Positions 1 through 12,713 of a stretch of 64,000 nt of DNA are shown piece by piece. The notes below the pieces were generated by a model. The model saw nothing but the letters and a program-made list of their open reading frames with translations, did no database searches and had not been told where the DNA came from. This DNA comes from Adiantum capillus-veneris. Lineage: Eukaryota > Streptophyta > Polypodiopsida > Polypodiales > Pteridaceae. The DNA lies in assembly GCA_014529385.2 (NCBI GenBank), contig CM043967.1, forward strand, positions 4,835,001 through 4,899,000, read 5' to 3'. Made by a program: the position numbers and the translations under genes. Within the stretch, counting starts at the first letter, position 1. Every line of letters starts with the position of its first letter.

Positions 1-498
1 GAAGCAGAGAAATGGATTGAGGATGGGAAGAAAGGTAAGGCCCAGATGCCTGAGACCACACCTACCTCCACCATTATTAATATGATCATTGAGGAAGAGC
101 AGAAAAGGAAGAATCGGGCTCTACATGTGCGGGTCACAGGAGTCAAAGACAAAGAGAATGTAGATGAAGAAGTGAGGGAACTGCTACAACGCATGGGCAT
201 CACAGAGCCTACTCACACAAGTGCATGGAGAGTGGGCAAGAAAGGAATCGACGAGAAGGGAAACGTAAAGGATAGGGCACTTATTTTCCGCTTCCCGAAT
301 ATAGAAATAAGGAAAGAATTTCTAAAGAAGAGGCCAACTCTTAAGAAAACCGGTATTTTCTTGGGAGATGACCTTACATTGGCACAAGTGGCACACATGC
401 AAGAGTTGATGCCAGAGATCAGGGCAGCAAGAGAAAAGGGGAAAATCGCCTTTTATAGAGGAGGGAAAGTAGTGGTTCTGGAAAAGCGCTCATCATGA
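1..498 (+). CDS. LINE ORF1 protein, C-terminal part (5' partial)
   Basis: The reading frame is open from the first base of the window, so the start lies outside. What remains is the end of a linker (EAEKWIEDGKKGK), an RRM-like block starting RALHVRVTGVKDKENVDEE, and a basic C-terminal block with LKKTGIFLGDDLT and IAFYRGGKVVVL. The order of coiled coil (seen in other copies), RRM-like domain and basic C-terminal domain is that of L1-type ORF1 RNA-binding proteins, which coat the element RNA. This piece has no internal stop. It ends at TGA 496-498, in the same frame as ORF2. The clade assignment is by motif only. Confidence 0.85.
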   Translation, partial: EAEKWIEDGKKGKAQMPETTPTSTIINMIIEEEQKRKNRALHVRVTGVKDKENVDEEVRELLQRMGITEPTHTSAWRVGKKGIDEKGNVKDRALIFRFPNIEIRKEFLKKRPTLKKTGIFLGDDLTLAQVAHMQELMPEIRAAREKGKIAFYRGGKVVVLEKRSS

Positions 499-520
499 CG
501 GTGCGAGACCTATGGGGCGA
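490..520 (+). promoter_or_regulatory. Candidate UGA-CGG readthrough site between ORF1 and ORF2 (copy A)
   Basis: ORF1 ends in TGA followed by CGG, and ORF2 continues in the same frame with no other stop between them. The ATG overlapping the TGA (ATGA) opens a different frame that does not encode the endonuclease. Eight bases after TGA begins GACCTATGGG, the downstream half of which has decayed in this copy. The same arrangement is seen on the - strand at 9448, 25001, 32240, 33597 and 60825. Readthrough itself is inferred, not shown. Confidence 0.55.
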
Positions 521-3500
521 CGCTCCGGATAGCGGCGTGGAATTGTAATGGATCATATAGGCTAGATGTAGGTGCCTTTGAAGACAGCTTTAGGGACAGA
601 GACATAGTTTTCTACTCAGAGACACACCAGATACCGGGATAGCTTATGCCACCTGTGAAGGGGTATTTATGGGAAATAGCTGGTCGACCAGACAAGAGAT
701 CTCTACGAGGTAGCCGGGGTTAAGGAGGAGTAGCAGTCTTATTTAAAGAGGAGCTGAAACCACTACTACAGATTATCAGGAAAGATGAACAAGCAAGGTA
801 TATGTGGGTGAGAATGAGAGCCGAGACAGGTAGATTTCTATATATCGCTATATGCTACTTCCCTCCAAGTACATCAGTCTACTCCTCACCTAAAGGACAG
901 TCACCTTTCTCCATATTGAATAATGACATATGGGAGTTCTCTAGAGATGGAGACATCGTTCTCTTAGGAGACGTTAATGCTAGAACGGCCAACTCTCAAG
1001 CAGAGGAAATGCTCAGAGAAGTGGATTTATCACAAGAGGGGCTTACTAGAAACTCACAAGATAAAGAACACACTGAATATGGGAGACATCTCATGGAAAT
1101 GGCAACTACACATGGTTTGGCCATACTTAATGGACTAGAGAATTTCCCTTTATCTGGGGGATTCACATTCTTCCCGCACAGGCATGGGGCCATTACAGTG
1201 GATTATGTCATGACTTCACCAAGCTTTATTTCTAGTATCGAGGACTTTAAGGTGGGACCCAGACCGGTTGGGATTGCAGTGGATCATGCTCTCTTGACCT
1301 TATCAATCTCCTTCCAATACAATGCCTCTCAAGTACAAAGGAAGAAGACACACACAAGATATACTTTCACGCAAGAGACTGATTCAGTCTATGTGGAAAA
1401 GATCTATAATAGGATGTGGGCAGCCGAGCCAATATATACTGTAGAGGAGATTACTTCTCAGCTAACAGAGATACTACATGGAGCAGCACAAGAGGCATAC
1501 CCACATACTCAGCCTGATCAGAAGAGAGGATCTGGGAACATGCCTCAAAACAGTTGGTACGACGAGGAATGCAGAGAGACGAGAACCCGGGTCCAGAGAG
1601 AGCTTACACTTGGGATCATCACATATAAGCAGTCTCGGATTGCTCTTCGGCGTATAGTACGTCGCAAGAAAAGGGCTTTTTTAGCCAAACTCGAGAAGGA
1701 TTTATATCAGCTCTTCTTGAGTCAGGACTCACATGAGGCCTGGCGTTTATTTCACGAGCACTCATCGCCTCCGACAATTACTTCTCCTGAGATTTGGGGT
1801 CAATATGTAACATCATTATATACAGTATTTGGACAGCCTCCATTACCAGATCCGCTAGAGCCATGCCCTGCTATCAGTACTTTCTTTACTACGGAAATGG
1901 TGGAAAAAGCCATTGATAAGATGAAGACAAGAAGAGCATATGGTCATGAGGGTTTAGTAGCAGAACATCTGATCCATGCAAGGGAACTACTTTCAGAAGT
2001 CCTTGCTCGTCTGTTTAATCGGGTCATGTGTGAAGGATTACCTGAATCTTGGAAATTATCTACTATCGTACCTATTTTCAAGTCAGGGGATCCTATGATA
2101 CCCAGGAACTACCGTACCATTGTGGTGGGTCACACATTGACCCGACTGTACGCATCCATTCTGGAACAAAAATTGACTAGATGGGCAGAGAATGAGAGCA
2201 TTAGGGCAACAGGGCAAGCTGGATTCAAGAGGGGTTATTCCACTTTAGCTCATATTCTTACGCTCAGAGCCATTATTGAGGAAGGAAGAGCAAGCGGGAG
2301 AAGGATGTATTGTTGCTTTGTGGATTTTCGGAAAGCTTTTGATACAGTACCAAGGGCCAGATTGATCGGCAGAATGCAAGAGTTAGGGGTTCCCAAAGAG
2401 ATTATCTGGGGGATCATGGCCTTATATGGGTCAGTAACTGGTTATATACGTACTCCAGAAGGGGACTCCGACATTGTTCATTCCACCGTTGGAGTAAAGC
2501 AGGGATGCCCACTGTCCCCTACTTTATTTGGTATGTATATAGATGAGGTATCAGATTACATTGATAGAGAGGGTGACAGAGGTGCTCAACTTGTAGGGTC
2601 ATGGATCCCTTTGTTGTTGTATGCAGATGATATTGTATTGATAGCAGAATCACCAGATGGAATGCAGAGGCAGTTAGATGCATTACATAAATTCGCGGAG
2701 GACAGCGGACTGTCGGTAAATTTGGGTAAAACCAAAGTTATGGTGTTTAACACCACACCGCAGTGGGTTAGGAGATCGGCACCTACATTTGCATATGGCC
2801 AGGATATAGTAGAGTACACAGATGCATACACATACCTTGGTGTGGTATTTACAGGACCGAAGTTTACTCTTAAGAAAGCAGCGGATGCTAGATTGTCCAG
2901 AGCCTCTGCGGCCTTGGGAGGGTTGGAGAGGATGTGTTCACAAGTGCAATTTCAGGAACCACGAACAAAAATTTGGCTCTTTGATACTATGGTGGCTTCG
3001 GCTATGCTTTATGGGGTCCAGATTTGGGGACCATCTGTGGATCAGGATAATTGGAAGTCAATGGAGAGACCTTTGGTATCTATGATTTCCCGAATGATTA
3101 GAGCCAAGGCCTCCGTACCACACGCGATTACCCGAGCGGAACTAGCTGCCCCTCCGATAGAAATTGAAGCTCTTACCAGATCAGTGTCCTTTATACATGG
3201 TTTATGGGATACAAATAATTGCGGATATGCTCGATTGGCCCTCGAATCCTCTCGACAATTAGCAATGAAAGGAGATACATCATGCTGGTATGCGCAACTG
3301 TCCTCGTGGTTTCAGAGACACGGGTTCAGTATGGAAAGATTACCCCCCTTCTAATACTCTCTTGAGGCTCAATCACTGGCAATCACACGAATGGAGATTA
3401 ATAAAATCATCCGCTAGGATCTTGTACAGTTGGACACTAAGAGGACATGGGTAGACCCTACACAAGAATTGGGCACGAAGATGGCCGACTACAAAGAAAA

Positions 3501-4098
3501 CTTCCTACAGCTATCTGAAGATGGTTTTGTGATTCATCCAAGCTACATGGATATCCACCTATCTCATGGTTTGAGATGTGCTATTGGTCAGATTCGTACA
3601 TCCTCACACCAGTTGGAAATCGAATTTGGCAAATTTAGGGGAATCCCACGTGAGAGTAGAATTTGCAAGTTATGCGGAATGGAGCCGGAGACAGAATTAC
3701 ACTACATATGCCATTGCACTGTATACTATGAGATACGTGCGCGTTTCCATTGCCTATTTAAAGAAGGCTTTGGACCTCTAGATAGAGTCATGCAGTACCA
3801 AGATCAAAGGTGCTTAGGCCTGTACCTACTGGAACTACATCGGCATAGGGATAATCTAATGAGAAGACAAAGAGCACTATAGCCTCAGAGGCAGATCACA
3901 GATTTCTTCGGATCGAGAGAAGCAGGAATGGAAGGAGAAGCAAGAGGCCAACAGCGAGCACAAAGAGTACCCACATTCATACTAAAGGCACCCTCATTGA
4001 CAGGGCGATTGAGCTTAGGAAATCGAGACGACCACGATCGAGATGCAGAAGCACACTTCACCGGAGGAGACTACAACAAAGGATTAGAATCATTCTAG
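499..4098 (+). pseudogene. LINE ORF2: endonuclease-reverse transcriptase, five nonsense codons
   Basis: The frame encodes about 1,200 residues. The endonuclease part shows AAWNCNG, a SETH-like motif and ILLGDVNAR. The reverse transcriptase shows YCCFVDFRKAFDTVPRAR, GVKQGCPLSPTLFG, LLYADDIVL and GKTKVMVFN. Near the end is a Cys/His cluster, CKLCGMEPETELHYICHC. This enzyme would nick the target and copy the element RNA in place. In-frame stops lie at 640 (TAG), 721 (TAA), 3352 (TAA), 3415 (TAG) and 3880 (TAG). Four of them replace glutamine codons present in other copies. The natural stop appears to be TAG at 4096-4098. The first in-frame ATG lies after the WNCNG motif. Confidence 0.9.
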
Positions 4099-4189
4099 CC
4101 AGATACCCAGAATGCTCCTAAGAAATTTATCTAATACTTTGTATTTAGTTTTTTCATTTATTTTCACACTTTCACACTTTTCAGACATT

Positions 4190-4278
4190 GTAACAGATTC
4201 ACCACTTTCGTATCAGTTTGGTCTCATAGGTCACTCTGGCCTTTTGAAGACGTTAATATAACATTTCATTTCATTTCA

Positions 4279-4315
<37 letters not shown>
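4190..4315 (+). other. LINE family 1 3' terminal module and (TC)n
   Basis: The 3' end reads TGGTCTCATAGGTC (4219-4232), then a GGCC-containing stretch, GAAGACGTTAATATAAC, three TTTCA units and about 17 TC units. The same module, in antisense, is at 4491, 10673, 19850, 21048, 35169, 56158 and 61904. There is no poly(A). The module is probably what the reverse transcriptase recognises for priming. The GGTCTCATAGGTC motif is complementary to the ORF1/ORF2 junction. Confidence 0.75.
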
Positions 4316-4319
<4 letters not shown>

Positions 4320-4386
4320 CAGTTGCTATTGAAGTGCTAAAAGTCTGTTCAGTCTGTTCTTTTCTATTGGCACGTGGTGCCCGTCT
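4316..4386 (+). repeat. 3'-end fragment of an LTR, between two LINE tails
   Basis: This stretch matches the ends of the LTRs at 38155-38232, 39690-39774 and 42770-42848, including the terminal CACGTGGTGCCCGTCTTG. Only the last 70 or so bases of the LTR are present, wedged between the (TC)n of copy A and the (GA)n of copy B. Confidence 0.75.
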
Positions 4387-4394
4387 TGTGACAG

Positions 4395-5565
<1,171 letters not shown>

Positions 5566-6727
5566 GTTCCTTTTACTTACGGAAGGGAGAACCTTCCGTT
5601 CCTTTAGTGAGAGAGTGCAATGGACACAAACAAAGTGAATGCACACTGTGAATGAAAGTTCATGAGACTGAGAAATAGAGAGAGAATACGACACCAGAGA
5701 CATTGTAAAACCCTCCTCCGAAGGCCCCACTCTCTATGGCGAGAGCGGTCTACTTATGATTGCAAAAATCTCTACAATGCTTGGACTTGCCAACGATGTC
5801 GACGACGACGAGACGGGCTGAAATCTGAAAATGCTAAGGGCTGAAATCTGCAAATCTTTATCTGCTGAATTCTGACTCTATGTCAGTGACAATGTCGATG
5901 GCGACGATGCGACGTCGACGTGCTGAAAACGCAGATGCTGAAATCTGCCTTTTCCGGGCCGAAACTGCAAACTTCGCGGGATCTGATCGTGCGGCGAGGA
6001 TCTGCTGCGGGAAGGTGAGATATGCGAGGTTCGGGACTTCTACTGCGGAGTCTGATTGCTGAAAACTGAAAACGCTGGTGCTTGTGGAGATTCCGTCGCG
6101 AAGATCTGTAGAAACGTTGAAGGGCCTTGCAGATGCAAAAACGCTAGGGCTGAAAATCCTCCTACTGCTGCCGGATGTCCTGCAAATGCAGAACGCTAGG
6201 CTTCTTGTTCTGTCTTGCTGCTGCTGGGGCTGATCTGTTGTGCACAAAACGCCAGGCTGCCTGTGGATGAAAACGCTAGGTCCTTGCATATGCTAAAACG
6301 CTAACCTTGCTGATGTGGGGGGTCTTGCTGAGAAGGTGCCTGTTGAACACACGGTTCCTGCTGCCTCTTCTGCCCGAAAGTGCTAGCGCTAGGTTTCTAC
6401 TTAGACAAACTTAGCAAAATTGCCCTACCTACTTCCCAAAAAAAGTCACTTAAAAATAATAAGTGAAAAATGTCAAAAATAGGGAAAATAGGTCTATGCA
6501 CTGTAAAAATGCTCCTGATGGGTTGTGATGGAAATCTGATGATCATGCTATGTGCAACCAGAGGATATGCATCTAATCTAAGTGTCTGGACATGCACGGT
6601 CTGCGAACAGACTCACAAAAGTGCCAGATCACTTCCTATTCTAGACTGACTTGACTGAACTAAACCCTTGTCATGCTGTAGCTTGTCCACGGACACATAG
6701 GGTTGGATGTGTCACGTGACACTGGAA
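5566..6727. other. Intergenic stretch with degenerate CTGAAAACGCTAGG-type repeats
   Basis: No gene is recognised here. Between about 5820 and 6400, short motifs such as CTGAAATCTG and AAAACGCTAGG recur irregularly at 30-50 base spacing. This resembles the tandem arrays in the 5' regions of the LINE copies and may be such a 5' region, but it is not joined to a recognisable ORF1. Confidence 0.5.
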
Positions 6728-6734
6728 GACTCAT

Positions 6735-9447
6735 GGGCCAGTCTAGTATATCTGTGTCTATTAGTATCCCACAAGCTGTGCACAAAGGAGATTGATCTCG
6801 TAAGCGCCTCAATCTCCATAGTAGGGGCAACTAGCTCTGCTCAAATGATAGCGTGGGGTATAGAGGCGTTGGCTCTCATCAATCGAGAAATCATAGATAC
6901 CAAGGGCCTCTCCATACGTCTCCAACCATCCTTGTCTACAGAAGGTCCCCATATCTGCACCCCATACAACATCGCTGAGGCTACTAAAGTATCAAAGAGC
7001 CATAGCTTTGTGTGAGCTTCCTGGAACTGAACCTGCGAATACATCCTCCCCAAGCCTCCCAAGGCTGCATAAACTCTAGTCAGTTTAGCCTCTGCTGCTC
7101 TCCCCAAAGAAATCCTCGACCCAATGAAGACAACCCCAAGGTAAGTGTATGTATCTGTATACTCTACAATCTCCTGACCATATGTGAAAGTCGGTGCTGA
7201 TCTCGTGATCCACTATGGTGTGGTGTTTAAATACCATAACCTTGGTTTTACCAAGGTTTACAGACAATCCACTATCCTCTGCAAAACTGTGTAATGCATC
7301 CAACTGTCGCTGCATACCCTCTGGTGAGTCAGAGATCAACACAATATCATCAGTATATAACAACAATGGGATCCATGTCCCTGCTAGCTGTGCACCTCTA
7401 TCATCCTCTCTGTCAATGTAATCAGACACCTCATCAACATACATACCAAATAGAGTAGGAAACAATGGGGAACCGTGTTTCATCCCAATAGTGGAGTGAA
7501 CTAAATCAGATCTCCCCTCTGGAGTGCGTACATGTCTCTCACTGATTTGTATAGAGCCATAGTCCCCCAAATCAACACTATGGGCACGCCCATATCGTGC
7601 AGTCTGCGCGTCAATCGAGCTCTCGGTACCATGTCAAATGCTTTGCGGAAATCCACAAATCTACAATAAATCTGTCTCCCATGTGACCTGCCCTCCTCAA
7701 TGATGGCTCCGAGTGTCAGAATATGATCAAGAGTGGAGAAACCCCTCCTAAAACCAGCCTCGTCCTTTGCCTGTACACCCTCACCCTCTGCCTAATTACT
7801 CAACTTCTTCTCAAGAATGGATGCATACAACCGTGCCAATGTGTGTCCAACCATAATAGTACGGTAATTCCGAGGCTTTGTATGATCACCTGCCTTGAAG
7901 ATAGGCACAATACTAGACAACCTCCAAGTCTCAGGTAACCCCTCACACATGGCACGATTGAACAACACTGCAAGAACCTCTACCAACATATTTCTAGCAT
8001 GTATAAAGTGCTCTGCTACTAGACCATCATGATCATATGGCCAGGTGGGCCTTATCCTGTCAATGGCTCTCTTTACCATCTCAGTGGTAAAGAAGGTGCT
8101 GGTAGGTGGGCATGGCTGTGTAGGATTTGGAAGGGGGTCCTGTCCCCCAGGAACTGAATATAACGATGTCACATACTGACCCCTCACATCAGGAGAAGTA
8201 ATCACTGGGGGAGGAGAGTGCTCATGAAAGAATCGCCATGCCTCTCCGGAGTCTCTACTCAAGAACAATTGATACAAGTCTCGCTCCATCTGGGCCAAGC
8301 AAGCTCGTTTCTTTCGTCGCGCAAGGCGCCGGGAAGCAATCTGAGACTGTCTACAAGTGAACAGTCCTAAAAGAAGATCTCTCTGGAGCTAGGCTCTCAT
8401 CTCTCTGCACTTCTCACCATACCAACTATTCTGGGCCATGCTCCCAGAATGTCGCCTCAGACCCGACTGACTGTGTGGGTATGCCTCTGATGTTGCAGCA
8501 TGCAATGTCTCAGTCAGTGTAAAGTGGTGCACTCCTCCACTCAGAGGCCAGGACTAGCTGGGCATAGACGGCTATAGATCTCTTCTGTATAAACCGAGTC
8601 AGTCTCTGGTGTAAATGTATAACGGGTATGTGACCTATCTCCTGATGTCTGGGCTGTACTATACTGAAATGAAACAGACAATGTCTTGCTCCCATTTTGA
8701 TATCCTGAATACAAGGAATAAAGCTCGGTTGTACCATAAAGTAGTCCACTGTACCGACTCCGTGTTTGTATGGAAAGCATGTGAAACCGGTTGCTCCATG
8801 AAATCGCTGTTAGCCATTAAGTATGGCTAACCCATGTGTGGTCATCATCTCCGTGAGGTATCTCCCATACTAGGTCTGCTCTCTGTCATGTGAGCATTAG
8901 TCAAGCCCCAAGTCACCCACATCCAGCTTTCTAAGCATCTCATCCGCAGTGTCGTAGAAGACTGTCTGAGAGTTGCCCGTTTGGGCATTGAAGTCCCCTA
9001 GGAGGGTGATATCACCATCCCTAGAAAACTCCCATATATCATCTAGTAGAGAGAAATGCGACTGCATATATTGACGTACTGGGGGGGAAGTCACATATGG
9101 CAATGTATAGAAATCAGCTCGTGTCAGCTCTTAGCCTCACCCACATGTATCTAGCATGATCATCTCTCCGTACAATATGTAGTAGTGGTTGTAACTCCTC
9201 CCTAAATAGCATTGCTACTCCTCCTACTCCTCGTGAACCTCTACTCCCATGCTCAAATCTCGTGACTGTCCTGAGGGCTGTCTCCCACCACATGTGGCAT
9301 AAGCTGTCCAGGGGCCTGATGAATCTCTGAGAAGAAAACAATGTCCCTATCTTTGAAGTTGTCCTCGAAGGCACCAACGTCCAACCTCATAGATCCATTA
9401 CAATTCCAAGCAGCAATCTTCAGTGTGGTCCCATAGGTCTCACTCCG
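6735..9447 (-). pseudogene. LINE ORF2, frameshifted (copy C)
   Basis: Endonuclease pieces (ITLLGDFNAQTGNSQ) lie at 8897-9377. RT fingers with ETWRLSSIVPIFKAGD lie at 7792-8298. RT palm blocks, with YTDDIVLISDSPEG in place of YADD, lie at 7085-7570. A thumb-region piece is at 6841-7107. The catalytic YADD has become YTDD and several frame changes separate the blocks, so it is not functional. Confidence 0.85.
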
Positions 9448-9450
9448 TCA
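9427..9450 (-). promoter_or_regulatory. Candidate readthrough junction (copy C)
   Basis: On the - strand, TGA CGG is followed after eight bases by GACCTATGGGACC. ORF2 then runs in the same frame (KIAAWNCNGSMRL) from a short linker. This is one of the cleanest copies of the junction in the window. The partner 3' motif of this copy has been lost by truncation. Confidence 0.55.
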
Positions 9451-10293
9451 TGTAGAGTGCCGCTCTACAATCAACACCCGACCATCTTTGTAAAAGGCCA
9501 TCTTTCCCTTCTCCCTTGCCGCCGTAATCTCTGGCATTACCTCTCTCATATGCGCAAGCTGCGAGAGAGTGAGATCATCATGGAGGAAAATACCTGTCTT
9601 CTTGAGAGTAGGCCTCCTTTTGAGGAATTTCTTCTCCTCTTTCAAGGGGGGGAAGCGTAGTATTAGAGCTCTCTCTTTTGAAGATTCTCCCAGGCCATCA
9701 CTCTTCTTGCCCACTCTCCATGCCTTTGTGTGTGAAGGCTTGTCCATCCCCATCATGGATGTGAGGATTGTGACCTCTTTACCACATTTTTTATGTCCTT
9801 GAGGCGGGTTATCCTCACATGTAGAGCCTGCATCCTCCTCCTCTGCTCCTCTTCGAGGGTCGTGTTAATAAGAGTGGGTGTACAAAGAGCTTCCTTTCCT
9901 TCCCTTTGTTGGTGACCTCAATCCATTTTTCTGCCTCCTCTACTTTCTTTTGTTTTGCGGAGATGACCGCGGCCCATGACTTCTTCTCCTCATCTTTCTC
10001 GATAACCCGTATTTCTTTTCTCATGGTATTCAATTCTCCCATCATGGATGGCTGAATTTCTCCTTCTTCGAGCCGCCCACATTTAGCTGCAAGAAGTTCA
10101 CCTTGGAGAGTTCGGATTGTGGCTTCTTGTGAAGCCGCTTGCTCTTCGACGCGAGAAATCTTTCGCATAGGTTCTTCTTCTCCTCTTTCTATTCCTCCAT
10201 CTTTTGAAGAAAGGTTGCCTCCATCTCTTTCTTCCACTCCTTCACGTCAACTTCAAGTGTTGATATCCGCTTGGTGGTGGTCGAGAACTTCAT
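9448..10293 (-). pseudogene. LINE ORF1, frameshifted (copy C)
   Basis: It starts at an ATG giving MKFSTTTKRISTLEVDVKEW, a heptad-like coiled-coil region. A Glu/Lys-rich stretch follows (EEGEIQPSMMGELNTMRKE), then the linker EEAEKWIEV and an RRM-like block with THTKAWRVGKK and LKKTGIFLHDDLTLSQLAHM. At least two frameshifts break it. It ends at the TGA shared with the ORF2 frame. Confidence 0.8.
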
Positions 10294-10379
10294 GTTGAGA
10301 GGGAGGTGGGCTATAGCCAATGGGGAGGCCTTGTGAAAGGGGGTCAATGGGTAGCCCAATGGAGGGAGACCATAAGAGA

Positions 10380-10610
10380 GAGAGACTAAAACAACCAAAA
10401 AAATACAAGAAACTCTAAAAAACAGCAAGAAACGCTTCGAAACTTTAAAAAACAGCAAAGACATGTTTGAAACCCTAAAAAACAGCAAAAAATAGGGACA
10501 AAACCCTAAAAAACGGCAAAAATTATTGGCGACACCCTAAAAAACAAGAAAAAAATAATGATGAAACCCTAAAAACAGCAAAAAAGAGGTGACGAAACCC
10601 CAAAAATAGT
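10380..10610 (-). repeat. LINE 5' region array of about 30 bp units with AAACCCTAA cores
   Basis: On the + strand a unit of the type AAACCCTAAAAAACAGC recurs seven times with about 30 base spacing, with variants AAACTCTAA, AAACTTTAA and AAACCCCAA. The core equals the plant telo-box AAACCCTAA, a promoter element of ribosomal-protein and translation genes. Lying at the 5' end of the element it may act in the element's promoter; that is inference. Confidence 0.65.
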
Positions 10611-10628
10611 GATGGAGAGTCCAAACTC

Positions 10629-10631
<3 letters not shown>

Positions 10632-10672
<41 letters not shown>
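10632..10672. repeat. (GA)n microsatellite
   Basis: About 20 GA units. It forms the 3' boundary of copy D and lies beside the 5' end of copy C. Confidence 0.95.
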
Positions 10673-10675
<3 letters not shown>

Positions 10676-12713
10676 TGAAATGTTAATTAACGTCTTCAAA
10701 AAAGGCCAGAATGACCTATGAGACCAAACTGATACAAAAGTGGTGAATCTGTTACAATGTCTGGGTACCTTAGTACTAAAGTACTAAGTGTGAAAATAAA
10801 TGTGAAAAACTAATTACAAAGTATTAAATAAACTTCTTATGAGCCTTCTGGGTGTCTGGCTAGAATGCTTCTAATCCTTTGTTGTAGTCTCCTCCGGTGA
10901 AGTGTGCTTCTGCATCTCAGTCGTGGTCGTCTCGATTTCCTAAGCTCATTCGCCCTGTCAATGAGGGTGCCTTTGGTATGAATGTGGGTACTCCTTTGTG
11001 CTGGCCTCTTGCTTCTCCTTCCACTCCTGCTTCTCTCGATCAGAAGAAATCTGTGATCTGCCTCTGAGGCTGTAGTGCTCTTTGTCTTCTCATTAGATTA
11101 TCCCTGTGCCGATGTAGTTCCAGTAGGTACAAGCCTAAGCATCTTTGATCTTGGTATTGCATAACTCTATCAAGAGGTCCAAAGCCTTCTTTAAATAGGC
11201 AATGGAAGTGCCCACGTATCTCATAGTATACGGTGCAGTGGCATATGTAGTGTAATTTTGTCTCCGGCTCCATTCCGCATAACTTGCAAATTCTGCTCTC
11301 AGGTGGGATTCCCCTAAATCTGCCAAATTCAATTTCCAATTGGTGTGAGGATGTACGAATCTAACCAATAGCACATCTCAAACCATGAGACTGGTGGGTA
11401 TCCATGTAGCTCGGGTGAATCACAAATCCATCTTCAGATAGCTGTAGGAAGTTTTCTTTGTAGTCGGCCATCTTCGTGCCCAATTCTTGTGTAGGGTCTA
11501 CCCATGTCCTCTTAGTATCCAACTGTATAAGATCCTGACGGATGGTTTTATTAATCTCCGTTCGTGTAATTGCCAGTGATGGAGCCTCAAGAGAGTATTG
11601 GAAGGGGGGTAATCTTTCCATACTGAACCCGTGTCTCTGAAACCACGAGGACAATTGCGCATACCAGCATGATGTATCCCCTTTCATTGCTAATTGTCGA
11701 GAGGATTCGAGGGCCAGTCTAGTGTATCGGCAATTATTTGTATCCCACAAACCATGTATAAAGGACACTGATCTGGTAAGATCTCCTATTTCTATCGGAG
11801 GGGCAGCTAGTTCCGCTCGGGTAATCGCGTGTGGTACGGAGGCCTTGGCTCTAATCATTCGGGAAATCATAGATACCAAAGGTCTCTCCATTGACTTCCA
11901 ATTATCCTGATCCACAGATGGTCCCCAAATCTGGACCCCATAAAGCATAGCCGAAGCCACCACAGTATCAAAGAGCCAAAGTTTTGTTCGTGGTTCCTGA
12001 AACTGCACTTGTGAACACATCCTCTCCAACCCTCCCAAGGCCGTAGAGGCTCTGGACAATCTAGCATCCGCTGCTTTCTTAAGAGTAAACTTCGGTCTTG
12101 TAAATACCACACCAAGGTATGTGTATGCATCTGTGTACTCTACTGTATCCTGGCCATATGCAAATGTAGGTGCCGATCTCCTAACTCACTGCGGTGTGGT
12201 GTTAAACACCATAACTTTGGTTTTACCCAAGTTTACCGACAGTCCACTATCCTCCGCGAATTTATGTAATGCATCTAGCTGCCTCTGCATTCCATCTGGT
12301 GATTCTGCTATCAATACAATATCATCTTCATACAACAACAAAGGGATCCATGACCCTGCAAGTTGAGCACCTCTGTCACCCTCTCTATCAATGTAATCTG
12401 ATACCTCATCTATGTACATACCAAATAAAGTAGGGGACAGTGGGCATGCCTGCTTTACTCCAACGGTGGAATGAACAATGTCGGAATCCCCTTCTGGAGT
12501 ACGTACATAACCAGTTACTGACCCGTATAAGGCCATGATCCCCCAAATAATATCTTTGGGGACCCCTAACTCTTGCATCCTGCGCATCAATCTGGCCCTT
12601 GGTACTGTATCAAAAGCTTTCCGAAAATCCACAAAGCAACAATACATCCTTCTCCCGCTTGCTCTTCCTTCCTCAATAATGGCTCTGAGCGTAAGAATAT
12701 GATCTAAAGTGGC
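10673..12713 (-). mobile_element. LINE family 1, copy D (5'-truncated), with partial ORF2
   Basis: The 3' module, UTR and C-terminal two-thirds of the reverse transcriptase region are present. Long open stretches (11361-12110 and 12186-12647) carry YCCFVDFRKAFDTVPRAR, GVKQACPLSPTLFG, LLYEDDIVL in place of YADD, and the Cys/His cluster CKLCGMEPETKLHYICHC. It is cut off just upstream of the RT. The close match to copy A suggests a fairly recent common source. The YADD-to-YEDD change would inactivate it. Confidence 0.88.

Larger units (their letters stand above)
1..4315 (+). mobile_element. LINE family 1, copy A (5' end outside window)
   Basis: This is a non-LTR retrotransposon copy entering from the left edge. 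In order it shows the end of ORF1, one TGA, ORF2 with endonuclease, reverse transcriptase and a cysteine/histidine motif, a 3' UTR of about 200 bases, a few TTTCA units and then (TC)n. It is one of only two family 1 pieces on the + strand. ORF2 carries five premature stops, so the copy is dead. Its sequence is closest to copy D (10673-12713), with which it shares long stretches of near-identical protein, so these two form a subfamily. Confidence 0.93.
6728..10612 (-). mobile_element. LINE family 1, copy C (3'-truncated)
   Basis: Read on the - strand, this copy has a repeat-rich 5' region, ORF1, a TGACGG junction and ORF2 up to about the start of the post-RT region. The 3' UTR is missing. Its 5' end lies directly against the (GA)n that belongs to copy D. 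Confidence 0.87.

Noticed and set aside
499-4098. Alternative genetic code in which TAG/TAA encode glutamine
   Set aside because: Sister copies use CAG/CAA at these sites and the host exons use normal stops; C-to-T decay explains the stops.
10408-10610. Interstitial telomere repeat
   Set aside because: The CCCTAAA cores are spaced about 30 bases apart inside a longer unit rather than in direct tandem, so it is not telomeric DNA.
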